Of a stretch of DNA of 64,000 bases, positions 25,474 through 34,408 are shown piece after piece. Every line of letters begins with the position of its first letter. Position 1 is the stretch's first letter. The notes under the pieces are model-generated. The model had not been told where the DNA came from. It saw only the letters and a program-made list of their open reading frames with translations, and did no database searches. Location of the stretch: positions 124,001-188,000 of the forward strand of contig NZ_JALGCL010000003.1 in the NCBI RefSeq assembly GCF_022808325.1, written 5' to 3'. This stretch comes from Cognatiluteimonas sedimenti (GTDB lineage Bacteria > Pseudomonadota > Gammaproteobacteria > Xanthomonadales > Xanthomonadaceae). The position numbers and the translations under genes are program-made.

Positions 25474-28400
25474 GGGGACACCTCGCGACCGGACCTGCCC
25501 TCACCCCGGCCCTCTCCCGCAAGCGGGAGAGGGAGCAATGCCCCGGCGAACAGCGCGTCGAGCGCATGGATGAGCGTGGGATCAAACTTCCGCGCGAATA
25601 CGCCGGCCGGCGCGCCGTCCGCGGGTCCGCCGTCCGCGGGTCCGCGGTTCGCAGGCCCGCTGTTCGCAGGCACGTCCAGGTCGATGCCACGACTGAACAC
25701 GTAGCGGTGCCCGCCGAAATCGCGCGCGTAGTCGTAGCCGCCGCCGTCGGCCGCATCGCCCAGCCGGAACCGAAGCCAGCGGTGCAGCGCCAGCGTGTAC
25801 ACCAGCGCCTGCAGGTCGTACTCGCTGTGGTGCATCGCCTCGTCCAGCGCGTCGGCGTCGTAGCGCGGCAGGCGGTTGGACTTGTAGTCGAGCACGTACC
25901 AGCGGCCGTCGTGCTGGTAGGTCAGGTCGACGAGGCCGGTCATCAGGCCTTCCAGGCGCTGGCGGAAACCGAAGGCGTGGCGCTCGGGCACGACGCCGTG
26001 CGCGTGCAGCAGCTGCAGCAGCGCGTCGACGCGGGTGGGCCGCAGCGGGAACTGGAACTCGAGCTCGGGGCGGCGCGCTTCGGCGGGGACGTGGCACAGC
26101 TGCACGCCTTCGGGCAGCACGACGCGCAGGGTGCGGCCGACGAGGCTGGTCACGAAGACGACGCCGTCGTCGAGCACGTCTTCGGCGTAACCCTGTTCGC
26201 GCAGCGCGTCGGCGATGACGGCCGCCTCGTTGCCGGGCGCTGGATCGCCGGGCAGCCAGGCGCGCCACGCGGCGAAGTCGGCGCGCTCGAGCGCGGTGTG
26301 CATGGCGACGCCGAACTGCGGGCCGGCGAAGCGCGTGTCGTGCGCGGGCACGGGCACGGGCGCCCGATCGTCCTCGGCGGCGGGGGTTTCGTCGGTGCCG
26401 CCCGGCGCGGGCAGCGTGGCCGACGTCGATGCGTCCTCCGCCGGGCCGGTCTTGCGCGTCAGGCTGCTGAAGCTGTGCACCCACCAGTCGGTCGACAGCG
26501 CGCGCGTCGCGACCCGGGCCGGCGGCACGGCGGCGTCGGATTCCGGCGGCAGCCGCGACAGCGACGCCGGCGGGCCGGCGTTGTCGACGCGGATGCTCGG
26601 CTCGGCCTGCAGCGCGGAGAGGTCGGCGAGCATCGGCGCGAGCGCGGCCTTGCCGGCGTTGTAGAACGCGCCGTTCGCCAGCCACAGCGCATGCCGCGCG
26701 CGGGTCAGGCCGACGTAGAGCAGGCGCGCCTGTTCGGCGTGCTGCTCGGTGGTCCAGCCCTGCTTCGCGTCGTCCCATTCGGCTTCCGGCACCTCGATCT
26801 TCCAGTGCAGGCGGCGCGCGTTGGCGTCGCCGCCCTGCGCGATGCAGAAGCGGCCGGGCGTCGGCTCTTTCCCGCCGATCCCGATGAACGGCAGGAACAC
26901 CAGCGGGTATTCCAGGCCCTTGCTCTTGTGCAGGGTGACGATCTGCACGCGGCGCGCGTCCGACTCCAGCCGCAGCAGCTGCGTCTCGTCGTCGGGATCG
27001 GCGTTGGCGATGCGCGCGCCGAGCCAGTCGACCAGGCCGTGCAGGCCCAGCGTGTCGGCCTGCGCTTCCTGCAGCGCTTCGGCCAGTTGCAGGTAGTTGC
27101 CGACCCGACGCTCGCCGTCGGTGAGGCCGAGCAGGCGCGGCGCGTGTTCCGCGCACAGGTCGCCGACGAGTGCGAGCGGGCCGCCGCGCAGCAGGCGTTC
27201 GCGCCACGCCAGCGCCTGGTGCTGCCAGTCGTGGTTGCTGCCGTCGAGCGCCGCGATCGCGGCCGCATCGACGCCGACCAGCACCGTCGACAGCGCGGCG
27301 CGCAGGCGGCCGTCGTCGCCGCTCTGCAGCAGGGCGAGCAGCAGGGCGTGCAGTTCGCGTGCTTCGGGCGTGGCGAACAGGCTCAGCTTGCCGGCGGCGA
27401 CGGCCGGGATGCCGACCGCGGCGAGCGCCTGCTGGATCCGCGTGGCCTCGCCATGCGTGCGCACCAGCACCGCGATGTCGCCCGGCTGCACCGGCTGGCC
27501 GTCGATGGTGGCGGTGCCGGCGCGGCCTTCCGACAGCACCGCGTGGATCGCGGCGACGCAGGCGGCGGTGCACTGCGCGCGCGAGTCCTCCGCCTTCCAC
27601 GGCTTCGTTTCGCCCTTGTCGTTGGGCTTCGGGTCGGGCGCGCGCCACAGCGTCAGCGCCGGGGCGGGCACTCCGCCGCGCTGGAAATCGGCGTCCGTGC
27701 GCTTGCCGCCGGCCTCGACCGCGAGGAAACGGATGCGCGGGTCGACGAAGGCGTCGTCGCCCGCCTGGTCATACAGCGCCGCGATCGCCGCGAGCACCGA
27801 CGGCCGCGAACGGAAGTTGTGCGCGAGCGCCGGCGCCTCGTCCGCGGTGGCGCGCGCGGCGAGGTAGGTGTGCACGTCGCCGCCGCGGAAGCCGTAGATC
27901 GCCTGCTTCGGATCGCCGACCAGGAACAGCGCGGGCGCGCCGCCGTCCGCCGCGGCGCCGCTGCCGAACACGCGGTCGAAGATCCTCCACTGCCGCGCGT
28001 CGGTGTCCTGGAACTCGTCCACCAGCGCGACCGCGTACTGCGCGCGCAGGCTGCGCGCCAGGGCGTCGCCATGCGGGCCGTCGAGCGCATCGGCGACGCC
28101 GTCGATCATGTCGTCGTAGGTCTGCACGCGGCGCTGCTGCTTGAGCAGCGCGAGCCGCGCGTTCGCATCGGCGCGGATGCGATGCAGCAGGGCGATGCGG
28201 CGACGCACCCCGTACGCGTCGCACTCGGCCACCGCGCGCAGGTACACATCGATCAGCTCGCACAGTGGAGACTGCGGCGTGTTGCCAACGTGCGCCTTGT
28301 TGGTCTTTTCCTGCATGGTCCGCGGCGTGAGCCACGGAAGTTTTTCGTGCAGCGGTTTGGTGTAGTCGCCGCCTTCGCACCAGCCGGCCAGTTCAGTCCA

Positions 28401-29201
28401 CAGCTGTTCGATCCACGCGGCCTTGTAGCTGCCGCCATGCAGCACCTTGCGTTCCAGCGCGTCGAGCAGGACCGCGAGGAACTCCGGGCCATGCGCACGG
28501 AATCCGTCGGCCAATGCACGCCCGGCGTCGAGTACGGCAGGCATCGAGTCGCCTGGAAGCGGTGCATCCGGTGGCAACAACACCGGTTCGCGCATCAGCG
28601 CGCGCAGGTCGGCCGCGAGCGCCTCGGGGCCGCCCTTCCACAGCGCGGCGAGATCGTCCGCGCCCGCTGCGTCGCAGCCGTGCGCGCGCCATAGGTCGGC
28701 GGCGAGTTCCTCGCGCAGGCCGCGGTCGTTGGCGAGCAGTTCCGGCGGATCGAAGCCCTGCCCGCTCTCCAGCGCGTGCTCGCGCAGCACGCGCGCGCAA
28801 AAGCCGTGGATGGTGAAGATCGCGGCGAGGTCGATCTCCAGCGCGGCCGCGCGCAGGCGGCGGCGCAGCGCGTCGGGCCGTTCGCCGCTGCGCGCCAGGT
28901 GCGCGTGCAGGATGTCGCGGGTCAGTGCCGCCTCGGCGTCCTCGCCGTCCGCGGCGGGCGCATCGACCAGCGCCAGCGCAAGCAGCAGACGCTCGCGGAT
29001 CCGCTTGCGCAGTTCCTGCGTGGCCGCTTCGGTGAACGTCACGGCGAGCACTTGGCCGACGCGCAGCTCGCGTTCGACCACCAGGCGCGTGACCAGCGTG
29101 GCGAGAGTGAAGGTCTTGCCGGTGCCGGCCGACGCCTCGATCAGGCGCACGCCGTCGAGCGGCAGCTCCAGGTAGGGATCGCGAACGGGCGCGGCGCTCA
29201 T
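25470..29201 (-). CDS. recB: Exodeoxyribonuclease V beta chain
   Basis: The 1243-residue UvrD-type 3'-5' helicase and nuclease has Walker A ASAGTGKTFTLATLV, FTEAATQELRKRI, VDEFQDTDARQW, LVGDPKQAIYGFRGGD, and VTLHKSKGLEYPLVFLP. The C-terminal nuclease domain includes GRWYVLDYKSNRLPRYD. ATG 29201 overlaps the recC stop (ATGA); a longer upstream frame is a recC shadow. The last 70 residues or so are unusual: a 5-residue Gly-Pro-Ala repeat (from a 15-bp tandem) and then PLPLAGEGRGEGR, the in-frame readout of a mobile-type palindromic repeat. These should be dispensable tail additions beyond the nuclease core. Confidence 0.95.
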   Translation of the reverse strand: MSAAPVRDPYLELPLDGVRLIEASAGTGKTFTLATLVTRLVVERELRVGQVLAVTFTEAATQELRKRIRERLLLALALVDAPAADGEDAEAALTRDILHAHLARSGERPDALRRRLRAAALEIDLAAIFTIHGFCARVLREHALESGQGFDPPELLANDRGLREELAADLWRAHGCDAAGADDLAALWKGGPEALAADLRALMREPVLLPPDAPLPGDSMPAVLDAGRALADGFRAHGPEFLAVLLDALERKVLHGGSYKAAWIEQLWTELAGWCEGGDYTKPLHEKLPWLTPRTMQEKTNKAHVGNTPQSPLCELIDVYLRAVAECDAYGVRRRIALLHRIRADANARLALLKQQRRVQTYDDMIDGVADALDGPHGDALARSLRAQYAVALVDEFQDTDARQWRIFDRVFGSGAAADGGAPALFLVGDPKQAIYGFRGGDVHTYLAARATADEAPALAHNFRSRPSVLAAIAALYDQAGDDAFVDPRIRFLAVEAGGKRTDADFQRGGVPAPALTLWRAPDPKPNDKGETKPWKAEDSRAQCTAACVAAIHAVLSEGRAGTATIDGQPVQPGDIAVLVRTHGEATRIQQALAAVGIPAVAAGKLSLFATPEARELHALLLALLQSGDDGRLRAALSTVLVGVDAAAIAALDGSNHDWQHQALAWRERLLRGGPLALVGDLCAEHAPRLLGLTDGERRVGNYLQLAEALQEAQADTLGLHGLVDWLGARIANADPDDETQLLRLESDARRVQIVTLHKSKGLEYPLVFLPFIGIGGKEPTPGRFCIAQGGDANARRLHWKIEVPEAEWDDAKQGWTTEQHAEQARLLYVGLTRARHALWLANGAFYNAGKAALAPMLADLSALQAEPSIRVDNAGPPASLSRLPPESDAAVPPARVATRALSTDWWVHSFSSLTRKTGPAEDASTSATLPAPGGTDETPAAEDDRAPVPVPAHDTRFAGPQFGVAMHTALERADFAAWRAWLPGDPAPGNEAAVIADALREQGYAEDVLDDGVVFVTSLVGRTLRVVLPEGVQLCHVPAEARRPELEFQFPLRPTRVDALLQLLHAHGVVPERHAFGFRQRLEGLMTGLVDLTYQHDGRWYVLDYKSNRLPRYDADALDEAMHHSEYDLQALVYTLALHRWLRFRLGDAADGGGYDYARDFGGHRYVFSRGIDLDVPANSGPANRGPADGGPADGAPAGVFARKFDPTLIHALDALFAGALLPLPLAGEGRGEGRSGREVSP
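25498..25533. repeat. Palindromic repeat embedded in the recB 3' end
   Basis: CCCTCTCCCGC (25510-25520), AA, GCGGGAGAGGG (25523-25533) is a perfect 11-bp stem with a two-base loop, preceded by CCCTCACCCCGG. This is the widespread bacterial intergenic repeat usually met outside genes. Here it is translated, giving LPLPLAGEGRGEGR at the RecB C-terminus. It sits about 25 bases before the recD start codon. Confidence 0.85.
25614..25673. repeat. Four degenerate 15-bp tandem repeats in recB
   Basis: The unit GCCGTCCGCGGGTCC occurs four times in a row; the last two copies are diverged (GCGGTTCGCAGGCCC and GCTGTTCGCAGGCAC). On the coding strand it encodes a Gly-Pro-Ala-(Asp/Asn)-X repeat in a linker near the C-terminus. 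The multiple of three keeps the frame when copy number changes. Confidence 0.8.
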
Positions 29202-32200
29202 TCGCCTTCGTCCTCGTCGCGCGCAAGCGTGGCGTTGGCGATCGCGTCCTCGTCGAGCTCCGGCGCGATCGCGATGCCGCTGGCCACCGCGGAGAACACG
29301 GTGATCGTGTTGGCAACGAAGGCGCGCAGCGCGTCGCGGTCGGCGAACGGGTCGCGCGCGCGCAGCGCGAGTTCGCAGGCCGAGCCGGTGCCCTCGCCCC
29401 ACGTGCGGGCGCTGCCCTGCCACTGCTTGCGGGCCTCTTCGATCCCGCGTTCGGCGCTCGCGGCGCTGTAGTACTTCCAGCCGCTGCGCGGCGCGAACGC
29501 CAGCGGCTCGCGCAGGCCGGACGCGCGCAGCGCCAGCAGCGTGCGCAGCGCGTCCCTGGCCTGCGCCGGATCGATGCGGTTGCGTTCGTGCGGGCCGAGG
29601 TTGCCGCCCTTCTCCGCGTGGAACTCGAACATCGGCCGCGATTCGCCGGCGGCGCAGGCCAGCAGCCAGTCCAGCCCGTTGCGGAGCACCGACGGGCCGT
29701 TCGGCTCGCCGAAGCGCACGCGCGCGAAACCCGCCGACCACGCGCCACCGAGCCGGCCGTGCACGCGCACGCCGTCAATCGTCGTCTCAAGCGGCAATGC
29801 GTCCGAAAGCGTCGCGTCGCCGCGCCAGCGCGCGAAGTGCTCCGCGTACGGCGCCACTTCATCAAGCACATCGGCCAGCGCGCGCGCGCCCAGCGCGCCG
29901 GACGGCAGCAGCGCCTGCGCACGCAGCCGTTCGAGCAGCGCGTCGCGGCGTTCGCCGGACAACAGCGCCTCGAATACCGCGTGCTGCAGCCGGTGGCGTT
30001 CGAGACCGCCGCCAGGCGCGCGCAGCGGCTCGATGTCCTCGCCCGCCGCTTCGACTTCGGGCAGCCGCAGGCCGAGGCGCTGGCGCAGGAACTGCTCGGC
30101 CGGCGCCAGCAGGAAGCGCCGCAGCTCGTCCAGCGACAGTTCGGTTTCGATATCGACCGGCGGTGGCAGCGACGTGCCCGCACGCATCCACGGCGCCAGC
30201 GTGGTGCGCGCGCCCGACAGCTGTCCCGCCGCCGGGTGCCAGCGCGCGTCGTAGCTGAAGTGGCGCGGATCGCCGCTGCCGAACGCGGCCGGCGAGAACG
30301 GCTGCAGCGCGTGCCGCAGCACCAGCGCATCGGCGTCCGCGGGCGCGTGGTACGCGGCCGCCGCGGCCAGCAGTTCGGACACCACCGCCGACGGCTCGCG
30401 CGCGCTGCCGTCGCGCGGGTCGGCGCCGATCCAGCTGACGTGGAACACGTCCTGCGCCGAGGAGAACAACTGCAGGAACAGGTAACGGTCGTCGTCGCGC
30501 GTCGATCGGTCGCCATGCCGGCGACGCTCGGTGCCCAGTTCCGCGGTGAGCCGGTTGAGCCCGGCCGCGGGATCGCGGCGCGGGAAGTCGCCGTCGTTCA
30601 TGCCTAGCAGGCAGATGACGCGGAACGGCAGCAGCCGCATCGGCACCATGCGCGCGAAGCTGACGCCGCCGGTGAGCAGCGGCGCGCGCGTGTCTGCCTC
30701 GCCCAGCACCGCGGCGAAATGCGCGCGCACGACTTCGCCCGGCACCGGCGCGGTGTAGCCGGCGCGCGCCGCGTCCTCGGCGAACGCATCGATCAGCTTG
30801 CACAGGCGCTCGTACGCGCGTTCGCCGCTGCCGCCCATGCGCGGGCGCGGCAGCACCGAGCGGAGCAGGCCGAGCAGGCGTTCGCGCCAGGCCGACGGCG
30901 GCATCGCTTCCCCGAGCAGGCGCTGGTGGCGGGCGAGCACGCGCAGCAGCCGCAGCAGCACGTCCAGCGCGTCGAGCGCGCTGCCTTCGAGTTCGGTCCA
31001 CGGCGCCACGCGCGTGGCGTCGCCTTCGACCAGCGCATCGGCGTCCGTCGCGTGGCCGAGCAGCAGCCGGTCGAGCGCGAACTGCCAAGTGTAGGCATCG
31101 TCCTCCGGCGCACCCAGGCGCGCGCGGTGCGCGGCGTCGATGCCCCAGCGCGCGCCGGCGGCGTGCAGCCAGGCGTGCAGGCGTTCGAACGCGGCGCCGT
31201 CGAGGCCCGCGGCCTCGGCCAGCGGCGGGCTGGCGAGCAGGTCCAGCACCTCCTCCAGTCCGAAGCGCGACACCGGCAGCGCCAGCAGCCGCAGGAACAC
31301 GGCCGCCAGCGGCTCGCCGACCAGCGGACTGGCGTCGGCGATCGCCCACGGGATCGCCTGTCGAACACCGGCGTCCCCGCGGCCGCCGCCGCCGAACACC
31401 GCGTCGAGATACGGCACGTACGGATCGATGTCCGGCGCCAGCACCGCGATCTCGCGCGGCTGCAGCGGCGGGTCGAAGCGCTTGTCCTCCAGCAGCGCAC
31501 GCAACCGGTCGTGCAGCACCTGCAGTTCGCGCAGGCGCGTGTGGCAGGCGTGGAACTGCAGGCTGGGATCGCGCACGTCGACGTCGGCGCGCAACGCGCC
31601 CGAAGGCGTCGCGCGGCGATGGAACAGGTCGCCCTGCATCCGCCGCAGCAGGCTGTCGCGCAGGCCGCCGTCGGCCAGCGATGTGCCCGGCGCGGCCTCG
31701 GGATCGGCGTACGCGGCGATCTCGCCGGACGGATGCACGACTTCGTAGCTGCCGAGCAGCGCCATGAAATCGCGCCCGGCCGCGCCCCAGTCGCGCAGCA
31801 GCGGGTTTTCGGCGTCGCCGGTACCGGACGGAGCGCCGTCGAACGGATCGGCGCCCGCGCGCAACCGCGCGCCGAGCGACTGCAGGTCGCCCCAGTATTC
31901 CTTGGTCGGCGTCGGCAGGTAGAAGTGCAGCGTGCCCACCCGCGCCTGCGTCGCCATCACCCGCAGCACGTCGGGCGAGACGTTGAGCGTGGCGAACGCG
32001 AACAGCCGCGGCGGCAGCCCGGCAGGCAACGCACGCGACGCGTCGGTGCCCGCTTCGCCGCCGAACCGTGCGAGATAGTCCTGGATCCGCCGCGCGCGAT
32101 GATCGCGGCCCGCGGCGACCGCGCGCCACAGGATCGCCTGCGGATCGTCGGGGTCGGCGCCGCCTTCCCAGCGCAGCAGCCAGTCGCGGCGCCAGGCCTG

Positions 32201-32662
32201 GTATTTCTCGAACACGCCGGCCAGTTCGCCGGCCAGCGTCCAGGCCTTCAGCCCGCCGTCCGCCGGCCCGGTGCCGCCGTCGCCGTCGAGGTAGCCCGCC
32301 AGCTGCGCCATCGCCGGTCGCGCGCGCAGGCCGGTGTCCAGCAGCGCGGCGTACAGCTGCCAGTGCAGGCCCGCGGCGTCGAGCACCTCGCCGGCCTCGT
32401 TCGCGCCCGGCTCCGGATTGGCGGCCAGCGCGCGCCCCACGAATTCGCCGGGCGTCAGGAACTCCAGGTTGGCGGCGATGCCATGCCGCTCGGCCATCGT
32501 CGCCTGCAGCCAGCGCCGCATCGCCACCTGCGGGATCAGGATGGTGTCCGGCGCCAGCAGCGGTTGCCCGGGCGCGGGCCTGCGCAGCGCGTCCGCCAGC
32601 AGCCCGGCCAGCACCTCCAGCGAGTTCGAGTGGTAGAGGCGGAAGTCGGGCGCGCTCGGCAT
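29198..32662 (-). CDS. recC: Exodeoxyribonuclease V gamma chain
   Basis: The 1154-residue RecC subunit is the Chi-recognition scaffold of RecBCD. Recognisable stretches are the N-terminal FRLYHSNSLEVLAGLLADAL, ILIPQVAMRRWLQ, GVFEKYQAWRRDWLLRW, LNVSPDVLRVMATQA, LPTPTKEYWGDL, EIAVLAPDIDPYVPYLDAVFG, VPMRLLPFRVICLLGMNDGDFPR and RDDDRYLFLQLFSSA. It has a degenerate helicase fold without Walker motifs, as expected. ATG 32662 is chosen because the family motif begins there; ten extra upstream residues are unlikely. First gene of the operon: the recC stop overlaps the recB start by ATGA, and recB overlaps recD the same way. Confidence 0.94.
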   Translation of the reverse strand: MPSAPDFRLYHSNSLEVLAGLLADALRRPAPGQPLLAPDTILIPQVAMRRWLQATMAERHGIAANLEFLTPGEFVGRALAANPEPGANEAGEVLDAAGLHWQLYAALLDTGLRARPAMAQLAGYLDGDGGTGPADGGLKAWTLAGELAGVFEKYQAWRRDWLLRWEGGADPDDPQAILWRAVAAGRDHRARRIQDYLARFGGEAGTDASRALPAGLPPRLFAFATLNVSPDVLRVMATQARVGTLHFYLPTPTKEYWGDLQSLGARLRAGADPFDGAPSGTGDAENPLLRDWGAAGRDFMALLGSYEVVHPSGEIAAYADPEAAPGTSLADGGLRDSLLRRMQGDLFHRRATPSGALRADVDVRDPSLQFHACHTRLRELQVLHDRLRALLEDKRFDPPLQPREIAVLAPDIDPYVPYLDAVFGGGGRGDAGVRQAIPWAIADASPLVGEPLAAVFLRLLALPVSRFGLEEVLDLLASPPLAEAAGLDGAAFERLHAWLHAAGARWGIDAAHRARLGAPEDDAYTWQFALDRLLLGHATDADALVEGDATRVAPWTELEGSALDALDVLLRLLRVLARHQRLLGEAMPPSAWRERLLGLLRSVLPRPRMGGSGERAYERLCKLIDAFAEDAARAGYTAPVPGEVVRAHFAAVLGEADTRAPLLTGGVSFARMVPMRLLPFRVICLLGMNDGDFPRRDPAAGLNRLTAELGTERRRHGDRSTRDDDRYLFLQLFSSAQDVFHVSWIGADPRDGSAREPSAVVSELLAAAAAYHAPADADALVLRHALQPFSPAAFGSGDPRHFSYDARWHPAAGQLSGARTTLAPWMRAGTSLPPPVDIETELSLDELRRFLLAPAEQFLRQRLGLRLPEVEAAGEDIEPLRAPGGGLERHRLQHAVFEALLSGERRDALLERLRAQALLPSGALGARALADVLDEVAPYAEHFARWRGDATLSDALPLETTIDGVRVHGRLGGAWSAGFARVRFGEPNGPSVLRNGLDWLLACAAGESRPMFEFHAEKGGNLGPHERNRIDPAQARDALRTLLALRASGLREPLAFAPRSGWKYYSAASAERGIEEARKQWQGSARTWGEGTGSACELALRARDPFADRDALRAFVANTITVFSAVASGIAIAPELDEDAIANATLARDEDEGE

Positions 32663-32736
32663 CGCCTGAATGATGCCGCAGCCGCGTCGCAAGCGTTGGG
32701 ACTCCGGCCTGGCCGGTGATGCGACAATGCCGCCCC

Positions 32737-33525
32737 ATGATCGACGCCACCCCCATCGTCCGTCTCTCCGGCCTGCGCCTGGACCGCGGCAGCCGCACGA
32801 TCCTCGACGGCATCGACCTGGAGGTCCCGCGCGGCAGCGTCGTGGCGGTGCTGGGGCCGTCTGGCTGCGGCAAGTCGACGCTGCTGTCGGCGCTGACGGG
32901 TGAACTCGAGCCCGCCGCCGGCAGCGTCGAAGTGCTGGGCGCGCCGCTGCCGCGAGGCAAGCGCGCGCTGCTCGAGCGCCGCAAGTCGATCGGCGTGCTG
33001 TTGCAGGGCAATGGCCTGCTCACCGACCTGACCGCGGCCGAGAACGTCGCGTTGCCGCTGCGCGCGCACACCCGGCTGCCCGATCCGGTGATCCGCCGCC
33101 TGGTCGAAATGAAGCTGCATGCGGTGGGCCTGCGCGCCGCCGCCGACCTGTATCCGCGCGAACTGTCCGGCGGCATGGCCCGGCGCGTCGCACTGGCGCG
33201 CGCGCTGGCACTGGATCCGCCGTTGATGCTCTACGACGAGCCGCTGACCGGCCTGGACCCGATCGCCTCGGGCGTGATCATGAGCCTGATCGCGCGGCTC
33301 AACGCCAGCCTCGGCCTGACCAGCATCATCGTCAGCCACCACGTGCACGAAACCCTGCCGGTCGCCGACCGCGCGCTGGTGATCGCCAACGGCCGCATCG
33401 CCTTCAGCGGCACGCCGCAGCAGCTGCAGGCGAGCGACGATCCGCTGATACGCCAGTTCCTCGACGGCGAACCCGATGGCCCGATCCCGTTCGACACCGC
33501 CGCGCGCGCGATGGAAGCCGCCTGA
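32737..33525 (+). CDS. mlaF: Mla phospholipid transport ATPase
   Basis: The 262-residue ABC ATPase has Walker A GPSGCGKSTLLSAL, Q-loop LLQGNGLL, signature LSGGMARRVALARAL, Walker B LMLYDEP and the H-loop in IIVSHHVHE. It powers the inner-membrane MlaFEDB complex, which moves phospholipid between the inner membrane and periplasmic MlaC to keep the outer membrane asymmetric. ATG 32737 lies only eight bases after a GACAAT -10-like hexamer, so the mRNA may be leaderless or nearly so. The stop overlaps the mlaE start by one base. Confidence 0.94.
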   Translation: MIDATPIVRLSGLRLDRGSRTILDGIDLEVPRGSVVAVLGPSGCGKSTLLSALTGELEPAAGSVEVLGAPLPRGKRALLERRKSIGVLLQGNGLLTDLTAAENVALPLRAHTRLPDPVIRRLVEMKLHAVGLRAAADLYPRELSGGMARRVALARALALDPPLMLYDEPLTGLDPIASGVIMSLIARLNASLGLTSIIVSHHVHETLPVADRALVIANGRIAFSGTPQQLQASDDPLIRQFLDGEPDGPIPFDTAARAMEAA

Positions 33526-34274
33526 TGCCGCTGGTCGCCGCCACCCGTTCGCTCGGGCGTGCCGGGCTGTTCTCGCTGTCGGTGCTGCGCGCGTCGAAGC
33601 CGACCCGCGACTTCTTCGCCGAGCTGGTGCGCGAGATCTACAAGATCGGCGCGCGCTCGCTGCCGATCATCGCGGTCGGCGGGGCCTTCGTCGGCCTGTC
33701 GGTGACGCTGCTGGGCTACCGCGCGCTGGAAACCTACGGCGCCGCCAACCAGATCAGCGCGCTGGTGGGCCTGGGCCTGTACCGCGAACTGGCGCCGGTG
33801 TTGACCGCGCTGCTGTTCATCGGCCGCGCCGGCAGTTCGATCGCCGCCGAGCTCGGGCTGATGCGCGCCACCGACCAGATCACCGCGCTCGGGCTGATGG
33901 CGATCGACCCGGTGGCCAAGGCGGTCGCGCCGCGGTTCTGGGCGGCGCTGGTGAGCGTGCCGCTGCTGACCGCGTTCTTCTGCTCGCTGGCGATCAGCGC
34001 CAGTTACCTCGAGGCCGTGCACGTGATCGGGATCGAGGCCGGCTCGTTCTGGCAGGTGCTGAAGGACGCGGTCGATTTCCGCGACGATTTCTGCGTCGCC
34101 TTCATCAAGGCGGCGGTGTTCGGCGGCACCGCGGCGCTGGTCGCGGCCTACGTCGGCTACCACGCCGAACCGACCATCGAGGGCACCTCGGTGGCGACCA
34201 CGCGCGCGGTGGTCAACGCCTCGCTGCTGGTGCTGATGTTCAACTTCGTGCTGTCGGCGTTCCTGTTCCGGTGA
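33525..34274 (+). CDS. mlaE: Mla phospholipid transport permease
   Basis: The 249-residue MlaE/YrbE permease begins with an amphipathic segment, then has five or six hydrophobic helices. Family motifs include VREIYKIGARSLPIIAVGGAFVGL, GLYRELAPVLTALLFIGRAGSSIAAELGLMRATDQI and a CVAFIKAAVFG loop near the C-terminus. It forms the membrane channel of MlaFEDB. Translation is coupled to mlaF (TGATG). A 130-bp gap follows before mlaD, unusual in this otherwise tightly packed operon. Confidence 0.94.
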   Translation: MPLVAATRSLGRAGLFSLSVLRASKPTRDFFAELVREIYKIGARSLPIIAVGGAFVGLSVTLLGYRALETYGAANQISALVGLGLYRELAPVLTALLFIGRAGSSIAAELGLMRATDQITALGLMAIDPVAKAVAPRFWAALVSVPLLTAFFCSLAISASYLEAVHVIGIEAGSFWQVLKDAVDFRDDFCVAFIKAAVFGGTAALVAAYVGYHAEPTIEGTSVATTRAVVNASLLVLMFNFVLSAFLFR

Positions 34275-34309
34275 GCGGCGCCGGCCCTGATCTGCAAATC
34301 GTCCCGAGC

Positions 34310-34408
34310 ATGGCGAAGGACCTGTTTTCGAAACCGTCCCGTGCGGCCAACAGCGGATCGTCGCTGCGCCTGGGAAGCCAAGAGGCAAGGATGAAGGTGA
34401 TTCCATGA
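34310..34408 (+). CDS. Possible 32-residue peptide in the mlaE-mlaD gap
   Basis: ATG 34310 opens a 32-codon frame (MAKDLFSKPSRAANSGSSLR, ending in ARMKVIP) whose TGA overlaps the mlaD start as ATGA, exactly like the other couplings in this operon. The peptide is basic and not hydrophobic. Its Shine-Dalgarno is weak and I know no homologue, so it may be a coupling leader or chance. Confidence 0.3.
   Translation: MAKDLFSKPSRAANSGSSLRLGSQEARMKVIP

Noticed and set aside
25146-28694. Plus-strand open frame of about 1180 codons opposite recB/recD
   Set aside because: Antisense shadow of recB and recD, low-complexity Arg/Val/Gln composition.
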